Origin: VRUE01 sp036403515
GTDB taxonomy: Bacteria > Actinomycetota > Thermoleophilia > Solirubrobacterales > 70-9
Assembly: GCA_036403515.1 (NCBI GenBank)
Contig: DASWQV010000111.1
Location: 1 to 21,586 of the forward strand
DNA: 21,586 nt
Direction: 5' to 3'
Made by a program: the position numbers and the translations under genes. Position 1 is the first letter of the stretch. Every line of letters starts with the position of its first letter. Shown here one piece after another: positions 1 through 6,644 of the stretch. The notes under the pieces are model-generated. The model ran no database searches. It saw only the letters and a program-made list of their open reading frames with translations, and was not told the DNA's origin.

Positions 1-656
1 CCTACGCCGCCACCCGCGGCAGAAGCGTCGGCGTCCTGCGCCTCGTCCTGAGAAGCTTCCGGGGACTCCTCGGCGGGACGGTCGTCGGCTGGCTTCTCCT
101 CAGCTTGTGGGGCTTCGGCGGCGGCTGGTGCCTCGCCGGTAACAAGGCCCTTCTCGGCAATTTGGCCCAGCTGCAGCGCCAGGCCTTGAATCAGCGAGCC
201 GAGCCCGCGGACCAGGCCGGTCAGGGGGCTGGAGACGACGCCGGCGAACTGACCGATCAAAACTTCGCGGCCGGGCAGGCGGGCGATCGCCGTGAAGCGC
301 TCCTCATCGAGGCTGAGCCCGTCCATGAAGCCGCCCTTGAAGGCAAGCACGTCGTTCGCTTTGCTGAAGCTCGAGATCGTCTTCGCCGCCTGCGCGGTAT
401 CGCCGCGGACGAAGGTCAGCGCAGTCGGACCGGTGAGCAGCTGGTCGAGGCGCTCCTCGCCGGCTTTCTCAGCGGCGATTTTGCTGAGCCGGTTCTTGAC
501 GATCCGGAAGCTGGCATCGGACTCACGAAGTTTGGCCCGCAATTCGGCCGCCTGGGGAACACTGATTCCCTTGTAATCGACCGCGAAAATCGCCGCAGAT
601 GCCTCGATCTGGGCGGTGATCTCCTCGATTGTGGCTGACTTCTCGTCTCTGTTCAT
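1..656 (-). CDS. rplJ: 50S ribosomal protein L10 (3' end outside window)
   Basis: L10 forms the base of the ribosomal stalk: it binds 23S rRNA and carries the L7/L12 dimers. Reverse-complement translation from the ATG at 654-656 starts MNRDEKSATIEEI and continues with typical L10 features: FAVDYKGISVPQAAELR, RIVKNRL and, later, a hydrophobic helix segment. The start is preceded by an AGGTGAG-type Shine-Dalgarno in the leader. 218 codons are visible and the gene runs off the left edge. The last ~45 visible residues are an Ala/Glu/Pro/Asp-rich low-complexity tail beyond the conserved core, so this L10 is longer than the usual ~170 aa. It is the sixth gene of the minus-strand operon, and rplL would be expected next. 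Expression is probably controlled by the leader RNA at 667-741. Confidence 0.95.
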   Translation of the reverse strand, partial: MNRDEKSATIEEITAQIEASAAIFAVDYKGISVPQAAELRAKLRESDASFRIVKNRLSKIAAEKAGEERLDQLLTGPTALTFVRGDTAQAAKTISSFSKANDVLAFKGGFMDGLSLDEERFTAIARLPGREVLIGQFAGVVSSPLTGLVRGLGSLIQGLALQLGQIAEKGLVTGEAPAAAEAPQAEEKPADDRPAEESPEASQDEAQDADASAAGGGV

Positions 657-666
657 GTCTCACCTG

Positions 667-741
667 CACCGGGCTTCTGATGCCGATGGGCCTAAAAGCG
701 ATCGATATCTCTACTTTTAGGCCCGTCGGCTGCTGCCGGTG
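667..741 (-). ncRNA. L10-leader-like autoregulatory RNA
   Basis: The gap between rplA and rplJ folds into a long interrupted hairpin. The arms 682-698 and 714-730 pair over 17 positions with one mismatch (11 perfect pairs next to the 15-nt loop). Outside them 667-672 pairs with 736-741 (CACCGG/CCGGTG). The two stems are separated by an asymmetric purine-containing internal loop. A hairpin with an asymmetric loop just before rplJ is the arrangement known for the L10(L12)4-binding leader, in which the complex binds a kink-turn-like bulge and represses rplJL. The pairing is seen directly; the identity is inferred from position and shape. It could instead be an attenuator between rplA and rplJ. 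Confidence 0.6.
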
Positions 742-764
742 GTCTCGGGTAGCGGCGGAGGAGT

Positions 765-1511
765 TTAGGCGGTTACCGGTTCCTCTGCGGCCTGGGGGCT
801 GGCGTCGGCAGCGTCGCGGGCGCCGACTTTCGAGGCATCGACGCGAATCCCGGGGCCCATCGTCGTGCTCAGGGTGCAGGAGACGATGTAGCGGCCTTTC
901 GCCGCCGAGGGCTTGGCGCGGACGATCTCCTCCATCACCACCGTGAAGTTGTCGAGCAGCTTGTCGGCCTCGAGGCTGGCCTTGCCGATTGACAAGTGCA
1001 CGATCGCCTGGCGGTCGGTGCGGTACTCGACCTTGCCCGCCTTGGACTCGGTGACCGCTTTCTCGACGTCGTCGGTGACAGTCCCGACCTTCGGGTTCGG
1101 CATCTTGCCCTGAGGGCCGAGGACGCGGCCGAGCTTGCCGACCGTTCCCATCATCTGGGGAGTGGCGATCGCCACGTCGAAGTCGGTCCAGCCCTCCTCC
1201 TCGACTTTCTTCGCCAGGTCGTCGCCGCCGACGAAGTCGGCGCCGGCCGCCTCGGCGTCGCGAGCCTGCTGGCCCTGTGCGAAGACGGCCACTGTCACTT
1301 CTTTGCCGAGGCCGTGGGGCAGCGCCAGAGTGCCACGCAGTTGCTCCTCGGCGTGGCGGACGTTGACACCGAGCAGCACGTGCAGCTCGACCGTCTCGTC
1401 GAAGTTGGCGCTGGCGGTCTCCTTTGCCAGAGTGATCGCCTCAGCCGGCGGATAGGCATGCTCGCGCTCGATTTTGCCGAGCTGTTTGCGGTAGCGCTTG
1501 CCGTGGGCCAT
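765..1511 (-). CDS. rplA: 50S ribosomal protein L1
   Basis: L1 forms the mobile L1 stalk at the ribosomal E site and helps release deacylated tRNA; in many bacteria it also represses its own operon. The 248-aa product has the family length and the conserved segment GRVLGPQGKMPNPK at about residues 128-141. Near the C-terminus it has the STTMGPGIRVD stretch, then a short acidic/alanine tail. The ATG start lies 2 nt after the rplK stop, so translation is probably coupled to rplK. It is the fifth gene of the minus-strand rpmG-secE-nusG-rplK-rplA-rplJ operon. Confidence 0.97.
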   Translation of the reverse strand: MAHGKRYRKQLGKIEREHAYPPAEAITLAKETASANFDETVELHVLLGVNVRHAEEQLRGTLALPHGLGKEVTVAVFAQGQQARDAEAAGADFVGGDDLAKKVEEEGWTDFDVAIATPQMMGTVGKLGRVLGPQGKMPNPKVGTVTDDVEKAVTESKAGKVEYRTDRQAIVHLSIGKASLEADKLLDNFTVVMEEIVRAKPSAAKGRYIVSCTLSTTMGPGIRVDASKVGARDAADASPQAAEEPVTA

Positions 1512-1513
1512 GG

Positions 1514-1936
1514 CTATTTGACGTCCACACCCATCGAGCGGGCTGTCCCGGCGATGATTTTCGAGGCCGCATCGAGGTCGTTGGCGTTGAGGTCGGGCAT
1601 CTTGCGCTCGGCGATCTGGCGGACCTGGTCCATCGAGATCGTCCCCACCTTGTTGACGTGGGGCTCGCCGGAGCCCTTGCGGATCCCGATCGCCTCCTTG
1701 ATCAGCACCGCCGCCGGAGGGGTCTTGGTGATGAAGGTGAAGGAGCGGTCCTCGTAGACCGTGATTTCGACCGGGATGATCGTCCCGCCTTCGGACTGGG
1801 TCTGCGAGTTGAACGCCTTGCAGAACTCCATGATGTTGACGCCGTGCTGACCCAGCGCCGGGCCCACCGGTGGAGCCGGGTTGGCCGAGCCAGCCGAGAT
1901 CTGCAGCTTGATCTGTGTGAGGACTTTTTTCGCCAT
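1514..1936 (-). CDS. rplK: 50S ribosomal protein L11
   Basis: L11 binds the GTPase-associated centre of 23S rRNA and is needed for factor-dependent GTP hydrolysis and RelA-type stringent sensing. The 140-aa product has the normal length. The proline-rich N-terminal signature PAPPVGPALGQ is at about residues 20-30, followed by GVNIMEFCKAFN. The C-terminal RNA-binding domain ends DAASKIIAGTARSMG. It sits 29 nt after nusG and 2 nt before rplA, the standard bacterial order. Confidence 0.97.
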   Translation of the reverse strand: MAKKVLTQIKLQISAGSANPAPPVGPALGQHGVNIMEFCKAFNSQTQSEGGTIIPVEITVYEDRSFTFITKTPPAAVLIKEAIGIRKGSGEPHVNKVGTISMDQVRQIAERKMPDLNANDLDAASKIIAGTARSMGVDVK

Positions 1937-1965
1937 CGGGATCGGAGAGGGTAGCGGTAGCCCGG

Positions 1966-2490
1966 CTAAATCTTCTTTACCTGGTCATAGCCGACCTCGA
2001 CCGGCGTCTCGCGACCGAAGATCGAGACCAGGACCTTGAGTTTGGCGGCGTCCTCGTTGATCTCGGCAATCTCGCCCGAGAAGTCGGAGAGCGGGCCGGA
2101 GACGACCTTGACCGACTCGCCGATCGAGAACTGGGCCTGGGTGCGCGGCCGCTCGGCCGTCTCGCGGTGCAGCAGCCGGTCGACCTCTGGTTTGGAGAGC
2201 GGCACGGGCTTGTTGCGCGAGCCGACGAATCCGGTCACCCCGGGGGTGTTCTTGACCAGCCCCCATGCGTCGTCGGTCATCTCCATGTTGACCAGGACGT
2301 AGCCGGGCATCGTGCGCTTCTCTTTCGGTTCTTTCTGACCGTCCTTGCCGAGTTCCATCACCTGCTCGGTGGGGACGACGACCTGGCGCACGTTGCGGTT
2401 CTGGCTCATCGTCTGAACCCGGTGCTCGAGGTTGTGCTTGACCTTGTTCTCGTGCCCAGAGTAGGTGTTGATCACGTACCAGCGATACAT
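1966..2490 (-). CDS. nusG: transcription termination/antitermination factor NusG
   Basis: NusG binds the RNA polymerase clamp, modulates pausing and Rho termination, and couples transcription to translation. The 174-aa product starts MYRWYVINTYSGHENKV, the classic NGN-domain N-terminus. It has the conserved TMPGYVLVNM (60-69) and a C-terminal KOW domain at about 122-174 (FSIGESVKVVSGPLSDFSGEI). Length is close to E. coli NusG and lacks the acidic N-terminal extension common in many actinobacteria. It lies 79 nt downstream of secE; that gap contains a perfect 8-bp inverted repeat. Confidence 0.97.
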   Translation of the reverse strand: MYRWYVINTYSGHENKVKHNLEHRVQTMSQNRNVRQVVVPTEQVMELGKDGQKEPKEKRTMPGYVLVNMEMTDDAWGLVKNTPGVTGFVGSRNKPVPLSKPEVDRLLHRETAERPRTQAQFSIGESVKVVSGPLSDFSGEIAEINEDAAKLKVLVSIFGRETPVEVGYDQVKKI

Positions 2491-2533
2491 GCTTTAAGTG
2501 CCTTTGTTCGAGGATCCAGAATGAATTTCGTTC

Positions 2534-2569
2534 GCCGATGCCCGGCTTTGTCAAGTATCGAGCATCGGC
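2534..2569 (-). promoter_or_regulatory. inverted repeat between secE and nusG
   Basis: GCCGATGC at 2534-2541 is the exact reverse complement of GCATCGGC at 2562-2569, with a 20-nt loop. The repeat abuts the secE stop codon (2570-2572) and is followed on the minus strand by about 40 nt before nusG. It has no U-run, so it is not a classical intrinsic terminator. It may set a processing or attenuation point between secE and nusG. The function is inference. Confidence 0.35.
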
Positions 2570-3097
2570 TCACAGGATCCGCTTGACCAGGAAGCTGAAG
2601 AGAGCGTCGAGCGCGCCGAGGTAGGTGGCGGCGACGGCTACGAAGATGATCGTCACGGCGGTTGCCTGGACCAAGGTTTCGCGGTCGGGCCACTGCACCT
2701 TTTTGAGCTCTGCCCAGCAGGAGACCAGGAAGCCGATTACGCCGCCGCGCTGGCGTTCGGCCGAAGCCTGCTTCTGCTTCTTGGCGAGCTGCTCGCTCTC
2801 GCGGCGCTTCTGATCGGCGCGCTGGCGCTTCTCGCTTTCCTTCAGAGCCTTCGCCTCAGCGCGGCGCTGGGAGCGGGAAGAGGTCTTGGGGGCGTCGGGG
2901 GTTTCCAGCGCCGCTTCGGGAGCGCCGACGGCCATACCGGCCTCCACCGCTTCGACCTCGGCTACCTCGCCGGAGATCGGGACCTGAGTGTCGTGCTGGG
3001 AGCGCGCCTGCGCGCCGCGCTCTTCGCCGGCGCGCTTCAGTTCTTTTTCTTCGCGAGCCCGACGCTCGGCCTTGCGCTGTGCGCGCGTCTTCGCCAT
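2570..3097 (-). CDS. secE: preprotein translocase subunit SecE, with long charged N-terminal extension
   Basis: SecE clamps SecY in the SecYEG translocon. The core is the C-terminal ~60 residues: FLVSCWAELKKVQWPDRE (amphipathic helix with the conserved ELKKVxWP, ~130-137) and one transmembrane helix at about 143-167. Residues 1-116 are highly charged and low in complexity, rich in Arg/Lys/Glu/Ala. They make this 175-aa SecE about three times the usual Gram-positive size. I start it at the ATG at 3095-3097 (MAKTRAQRK), 5 nt after the rpmG stop. The frame stays open further upstream but would overlap rpmG completely. What the extension does cannot be told from the sequence. Confidence 0.93.
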   Translation of the reverse strand: MAKTRAQRKAERRAREEKELKRAGEERGAQARSQHDTQVPISGEVAEVEAVEAGMAVGAPEAALETPDAPKTSSRSQRRAEAKALKESEKRQRADQKRRESEQLAKKQKQASAERQRGGVIGFLVSCWAELKKVQWPDRETLVQATAVTIIFVAVAATYLGALDALFSFLVKRIL

Positions 3098-3102
3098 CGG
3101 AG

Positions 3103-3267
3103 CTAGCGCGTCTCCTTGTGCGCCGTGTGGTGTCCGCACCAGTGGCAAAACTTGCGCAGCTCGATGCGATCCGGCGAGTTGCGCCTGGACTTGTTTGTCT
3201 GATAGTTGCGCCGCTTGCAGTCTTCGCAAGCCAGCGTCACCGCGATGCGGACATCTCCGCGAGCCAT
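3103..3267 (-). CDS. rpmG: 50S ribosomal protein L33
   Basis: This is a small ribosomal protein of the large subunit, 54 aa. It reads MARGDVRIAVTLACEDCKRRNY and ends KFCHWCGHHTAHKETR. It carries both zinc-knuckle pairs, C14xxC17 and C41xxC44, so it is the zinc-containing (C+) form. Start ATG at 3265-3267 is preceded by a GAGGG Shine-Dalgarno. It is the first gene of the minus-strand ribosomal operon. Its promoter must lie in 3268-3454, the region shared with the divergent ArsR gene; I could not pick out a convincing -10/-35 pair there. Confidence 0.95.
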   Translation of the reverse strand: MARGDVRIAVTLACEDCKRRNYQTNKSRRNSPDRIELRKFCHWCGHHTAHKETR

Positions 3268-3441
3268 GTATCCCTCGATTACTTACGCGCCGTTACAAGG
3301 AAAAACCCCGGGCCGAAGCACGAGGCTGACCCGAAGAATAGCGCTCGGCGGGCGGCGGCGACGCGCGGCGCTGGGCGCCTTCCGGCGGCTCCCTCGGCAC
3401 CTTCGCAGATCATCGCTGACGTAGCCGGTCGATGTCTTCGC

Positions 3442-3462
3442 TATAGTTAACCATATGGTTAA
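3442..3462 (+). promoter_or_regulatory. leaderless promoter and operator palindrome of the ArsR operon
   Basis: A perfect 16-bp palindrome, TTAACCATATGGTTAA (3447-3462), is centred on the boundary just before the ATG of the ArsR gene (3455-3457). Immediately upstream is a -10-like TATAGT (3442-3447). That spacing puts the transcription start at about the A of the ATG, and no Shine-Dalgarno is visible before the start. Together these suggest a leaderless mRNA autorepressed by the ArsR dimer binding the palindrome. The palindrome and -10-like hexamer are seen; their use is inferred. Confidence 0.6.
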
Positions 3463-3766
3463 TAATCCGTTCAGGGCGCTCTCGCATCCGATTCGCCGAG
3501 GGATCGTCGAACGCCTCGCTGTCGGTCCGGCGACTGTCGGTGAAGTAAGCCGCGGTTTCGGCGTCTCCAAGCCCGCGATCTCCAAGCACCTGAAGGTCCT
3601 GGAGGAGACGGGAGTCGTCACCCGGGTAGCAGAGGGGCGGGCGCACCGCCTCTCGCTCGAGCCAAAGGTGCTCGACGAAGCGGCCGACTGGATGGATCGC
3701 CAGCGCGCCCTCTGGGGGCGCCTGTTCGATGTCGTCGATGAGTATCTGAAGGAGGAATCGAAATGA
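3455..3766 (+). CDS. ArsR/SmtB-type winged-helix repressor
   Basis: This is a 103-aa dimeric winged-helix regulator. The opening NPFRALSHPIRRGIVERL (4-21) is the usual ArsR N-terminus. The helix-turn-helix runs about 26-50 (VGEVSRGFGVSKPAISKHLKVLE), followed by a wing (VTRVAEGRAHRLSL). There is no cysteine, so it is not a classical metal sensor. It belongs to the subgroup found with AHSA1/SRPBCC and DUF899 genes. The start is set by the promoter-operator overlap described at 3442-3462. Its stop overlaps the next start (ATGA at 3763-3766). It likely controls its own four-gene operon. Confidence 0.9.
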   Translation: MVNNPFRALSHPIRRGIVERLAVGPATVGEVSRGFGVSKPAISKHLKVLEETGVVTRVAEGRAHRLSLEPKVLDEAADWMDRQRALWGRLFDVVDEYLKEESK

Positions 3767-4494
3767 AGATGCCGCCGATCGTCTCGCCGCAGGAATGGGA
3801 CTCCGCGCGGGAGAAGCTGCTGATCAAAGAAAAGGAGCTGACCCGGGCGCGCGACGCGCTGGCTGCCGAGCGCCGCCGGATGCCGCGCATGGCCGTGGAG
3901 AAGGAGTACCGATTTGAGGGTCCAAACGGGCCGGCGAGCCTGCTGGACCTGTTCGAGGGCCGCCGTCAGCTGATCATCTATCGCTTCTTCTTCGAGCCCG
4001 GCGTCGCCGAGTGGCCGGAGAGCGGCTGCCGCGGCTGCTCGTTCATGGCCGACGAAGTCGCCAACCTGGCTCACCTGAACGCGCGCGACACCACCTTCGC
4101 GCACGTCTCCCGGGCGCCCCAGGCCGATATCGAGCGCTACCGGAAGCGGATGGGCTGGGAGATGCCCTGGTACACGCTCACCGACGATTTCGACGCCGAC
4201 TTCGGCGTCGACGAATGGCACGGCACCAACGCCTTCTACCGCGACGACGAGAACCGGATCTACCGCACCTACTTCACCGACAAGCGCGGCGACGAGGCGC
4301 TCGGCAGCATCTGGTCCTACCTGGACATCACCGCGCTAGGCCGCCAAGAGAAGTGGGAGGACTCCCCCGAGGGGTATCCGCAGACGCAGGCCTACGTGTG
4401 GTGGAACCTCCACGACGAGTACGAGGACGCGAGCGACTTTAAGCACGCCCTCTCGGACACGACCGCCTCCCAGCGCGGATCGAGCAGCACGTGA
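3763..4494 (+). CDS. DUF899 thioredoxin-like family protein
   Basis: This 243-aa protein matches the DUF899 family. Recognisable segments are VSPQEWDSAREKLLIKEKELTRARDAL at the N-terminus, IIYRFFFEP, GCRGCSFMADEVANLAHLNARDTTF, FVHVSRAP-like AHVSRAP, and RKRMGWEMPWYT. The fold is thought to be thioredoxin-like, and the CxxC-type pair in GCRGCS is where the redox site would be. The substrate is unknown. It is translationally coupled on both sides: a 4-bp ATGA overlap with the repressor and a 4-bp GTGA overlap with the next small gene. Confidence 0.88.
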   Translation: MKMPPIVSPQEWDSAREKLLIKEKELTRARDALAAERRRMPRMAVEKEYRFEGPNGPASLLDLFEGRRQLIIYRFFFEPGVAEWPESGCRGCSFMADEVANLAHLNARDTTFAHVSRAPQADIERYRKRMGWEMPWYTLTDDFDADFGVDEWHGTNAFYRDDENRIYRTYFTDKRGDEALGSIWSYLDITALGRQEKWEDSPEGYPQTQAYVWWNLHDEYEDASDFKHALSDTTASQRGSSST

Positions 4495-4628
4495 TCCCGC
4501 TCGCCCACGTCGGCGGCGTGCCGGTGGAGGAGCTGCTGCCCTGGTTGGCCGGTCCGGGCACGGTGGTCGTGGCGCGGGCCTGGCTCGCCGTGCACCTGCG
4601 ACATCGAGAGGACGATCGGGACCGATGA
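4491..4628 (+). CDS. 45-aa small hydrophobic protein, overlapping both neighbours
   Basis: This ORF of 45 codons fills the apparent 130-nt gap between the DUF899 and SRPBCC genes. It starts with GTG at 4491 (GTGA overlap with the DUF899 stop) and ends at the TGA at 4626-4628 (ATGA overlap with the SRPBCC start). The product reads IPLAHVGGVPVEELLPWLAG, then a hydrophobic stretch and an Arg/Asp-rich tail; residues ~14-36 could form one membrane helix. The double 4-bp overlap makes an unbroken coupled operon, which is good evidence that it is translated. No family function is known to me. Confidence 0.65.
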   Translation: MIPLAHVGGVPVEELLPWLAGPGTVVVARAWLAVHLRHREDDRDR

Positions 4629-5128
4629 GTGGCCAGACGCTGCACATGGAGCGCACCTTCCAGGCCCCCGTCCAGGCGGTCTTCGACGCCTGGACGAGCG
4701 AGGAGGTATTGCGCCGCTGGTTCCATGCCGAGCATGGCTGGGAGACCCCTGAGGCGAACGTCGACCTCCGCCTCGGTGGCGCCGTGCGCGTGGTCATGCG
4801 CGACCCGCACAAAGACGAGCGGCATGGCGGCGGCGGGCATTACACAGAGATCGACCCGCCGAACCGCCTGGTCTTCACCTGGACCTGGGACAACGACGAC
4901 GAGGACAGGGAGACACTGATCGAGATCGACTTCGAGGAGGCCGACGGAGTCACGACCGTGCGCTTCACCCACAGCAACCTCCGCGACCAGGAATCGGTCC
5001 TCTCCCACGAAGGCGGCTGGACCCGGTGCTTCGAGAACCTCGGGCGGGTGCTAGGGCGGTACGGCCTGGGCGACCTTCGGCTTGAAAAGGCTGAGGTGGG
5101 CCGCTTGGGAGCGGGATTGCGGCGGTGA
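4625..5128 (+). CDS. SRPBCC/AHSA1-family protein
   Basis: This 167-aa helix-grip (START-like) protein binds hydrophobic ligands or acts as an Aha1-like accessory; the exact role is unknown. Family features are ERTFQAPVQAVFDAWTSEEVLRRWF, the GG-AVRVVMRDP strand, YTEIDPPNRLVFTWTW and HEGGWTRCFENL. AHSA1 proteins normally end soon after this last segment. Here about 17 more residues (DLRLEKAEVGRLGAGLRR) are encoded by DNA from 5071 onward that resembles the left end of the neighbouring integrative elements. The gene tail is therefore probably acquired. It is the fourth gene of the ArsR operon. Confidence 0.88.
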   Translation: MSGQTLHMERTFQAPVQAVFDAWTSEEVLRRWFHAEHGWETPEANVDLRLGGAVRVVMRDPHKDERHGGGGHYTEIDPPNRLVFTWTWDNDDEDRETLIEIDFEEADGVTTVRFTHSNLRDQESVLSHEGGWTRCFENLGRVLGRYGLGDLRLEKAEVGRLGAGLRR

Positions 5129-5145
5129 TGCGACCGAGATGGACC
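5071..5145 (+). repeat. left-end copy A: degenerate att core plus arm-type repeats
   Basis: CGACCTTCGGCTTGAAA (5071-5087) followed by AGGCTGAGG (5088-5096) matches the core at 6931-6955, apart from one inserted A and one substitution. Beyond it, two 11-bp-spaced units begin at 5128 (ATGCGACC, gag, ATGGACC), as at 6989-7006. The match to the main left end covers about 75 bp with small gaps. It lies inside the last codons of the SRPBCC gene, and its left flank lacks the tRNA T-arm. I read it as the left edge of the oldest element in an accreted array, either at a secondary site or after deletion. Confidence 0.6.
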
Positions 5146-5163
5146 ACAGCGCCCGATGGTGCG

Positions 5164-6342
5164 TTACGACGAAATGATCTGCACTATCTCGGGCGCTACA
5201 TAGAGACGAGCATTTCGAGAAAGCCGCGCCTGCGCTGGTTCCAAAATATTCAGTGACACGAGGGTATTGATCGCATTCTGGGCACCCTGCCCAGACAGGC
5301 CAAGGCGCCCGGCCACCCAAGGTCGGTCGACGTAGGGGCGGCCGACGAGTTCAGCAGCAAGGCGCTCGGCCGAGCCTCGCTTTTTCGCGTCTTGCACACG
5401 GCGGCGAAGCTGCTCTTGCAAAGCGACCAGGCCCTCGACCTTCTGCTGAGAGTCCACGGCCGACGCTGCGACGCCCTCGGCAAAGAAGCTGACCCATCGA
5501 TCCCAGTCTCCGCTGCAACTGAGGTGCATGAGCTCATCCTGATAGCGATCGCGGCGTTTCTCGAACCACGGCGAGACGACGAGAAGCGGCTCGCGGATGA
5601 CGGCGCCGCGCAACAACTGAACGATCACGAGAAGGCGCCCCAACCTTCCGTTTCCGTCCGAGTACGGATGGAGCGACTCAAATTGGTAATGCGCGAGTGC
5701 GGCGAGAACGACCGCTGGCAGACTTGGTGGCGACGCGATCCATGCGAGCAACTCCTCCACGCCGGCACGCAACTGATCTCCGGGAGGCGGAGGTACGAAG
5801 CGCGCCTCATCAAATCCAGCACCGCGCGCGCCAATGACGACGATCCGGTCGCGAAGCTGCCCGACATCAGACAACTCGCCGGCAGTGCCGCTTACGAGCG
5901 TCTTCTGCAAGTCCCCCAGCATGCCGATCGTGAGAGCGCGATCCTCTGGCCAGGAGAAAGCGAGCTCGGCCATCTTTTCGAAATTGAGGATCTCGATGAC
6001 CGCGGCAGGAAGCTGCTGCCAATCCTTGCCCTCCGCCGCGAGAACATCAGTAAACGGGGCATAGGTGCCCTCCAGCGCGCTCGTGCTCTGAGCCTCTCGT
6101 CGCAGAGTTGGCCGACGAAGCAGCGAAGGCTGAGGAATCAACCTCGCGGCCCCGTCGAGCCGGGCCAATGCTGCCGTCGCAGAATTGATGACATTCCAGG
6201 TCTCGGTCGAAAGCACGAACTCTTGCGGGAGCGGATCGGGCAAGAAAGCCTTTCCCTCAACCATCTCGTGCGTGGCTGGATCTGGCCCAACAATTGGGAT
6301 TAGGCTTCCTACCGGGCTTCGCCCAAGCGTGGCGATATCCAT
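5164..6342 (-). CDS. fic: Fic-family protein AMPylator with N-terminal inhibitory motif and C-terminal winged helix
   Basis: Fic proteins usually transfer AMP from ATP to a protein hydroxyl. The canonical catalytic motif HPYSDGNGRLGR is complete. An N-terminal inhibitory motif of the (S/T)xxxE(G/N) type, TSALEG, lies upstream, so the enzyme should be autoinhibited (class II, like the Shewanella SoFic type). The C-terminal ~60 residues look like a winged helix (RPWVAGRLGLSGQGAQNAINTLVSLNIL). I start it at ATG 6340-6342 (MDIATLG, 392 aa): a -10-like TATATT lies just before it and no Shine-Dalgarno does. A TTG seven codons upstream would also be in frame. An inverted-repeat operator covers the start. 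No separate Fic antitoxin gene is adjacent. Confidence 0.92.
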   Translation of the reverse strand: MDIATLGRSPVGSLIPIVGPDPATHEMVEGKAFLPDPLPQEFVLSTETWNVINSATAALARLDGAARLIPQPSLLRRPTLRREAQSTSALEGTYAPFTDVLAAEGKDWQQLPAAVIEILNFEKMAELAFSWPEDRALTIGMLGDLQKTLVSGTAGELSDVGQLRDRIVVIGARGAGFDEARFVPPPPGDQLRAGVEELLAWIASPPSLPAVVLAALAHYQFESLHPYSDGNGRLGRLLVIVQLLRGAVIREPLLVVSPWFEKRRDRYQDELMHLSCSGDWDRWVSFFAEGVAASAVDSQQKVEGLVALQEQLRRRVQDAKKRGSAERLAAELVGRPYVDRPWVAGRLGLSGQGAQNAINTLVSLNILEPAQARLSRNARLYVAPEIVQIISS

Positions 6343-6394
6343 AGACGCAAATATATCGGCCAAAATTTGCGTCTAGCCGCGGGGGACGCAAATT
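6343..6394 (-). promoter_or_regulatory. fic promoter with inverted-repeat operator
   Basis: AGACGCAAAT (6343-6352) and its exact reverse complement ATTTGCGTCT (6365-6374) are separated by 12 nt, so the arms are 22 bp apart (two helical turns). A third half-site, GACGCAAATT, is at 6385-6394. On the minus strand TATATT (6355-6350) is placed to start transcription at about the ATG at 6342. A dimer bound here would block the promoter. The most economical ligand is the winged helix at the C-terminus of Fic itself, which is inference. Confidence 0.6.
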
Positions 6395-6511
6395 GTCTTG
6401 CGCCTCCCAGGAAAATCCCCTGTAAATGAGCCGGCAAGCGAACGCGCAAACTTCTCGCCAATCCCGACCAGAACCCTAGCGGCAAAACCGCTCCTCTCCG
6501 GTCGGGGCCGC

Positions 6512-6532
6512 GAGCTCGCCGGGGACGAGCTC
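6512..6532. other. inverted repeat upstream of fic
   Basis: GAGCTCG (6512-6518) and CGAGCTC (6526-6532) form a perfect 7-bp stem with a 7-nt loop in non-coding DNA. The stretch 6395-6640 holds no ORF I would call a gene. The hairpin has no U-run and no obvious gene to terminate. Confidence 0.3.
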
Positions 6533-6644
6533 CGAGCGATGCGCAGACAAAGGCGTGTCGAGGGCGGTCCAAACTAATCGTGCGACGGGCTTCTACGAGG
6601 ATCCTTTTTTTCTATTTGGCGCCAGCATCAATTGCGCAGCCGAG

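Noticed and set aside
105..638. Plus-strand open frame opposite rplJ
   Set aside because: It is antisense to a clear L10 gene and has no start context or family pattern.
996..1757. Plus-strand open frame across rplA/rplK
   Set aside because: It is a shadow of the ribosomal protein genes, produced by high GC at third positions.
4439..5008. Minus-strand frame opposite the SRPBCC gene
   Set aside because: The plus strand shows the full AHSA1 pattern and coupled overlaps; the minus frame is a shadow.
5392..6303. 303-codon plus-strand frame opposite fic
   Set aside because: It has no recognisable domain; fic on the other strand carries complete catalytic and inhibitory motifs.
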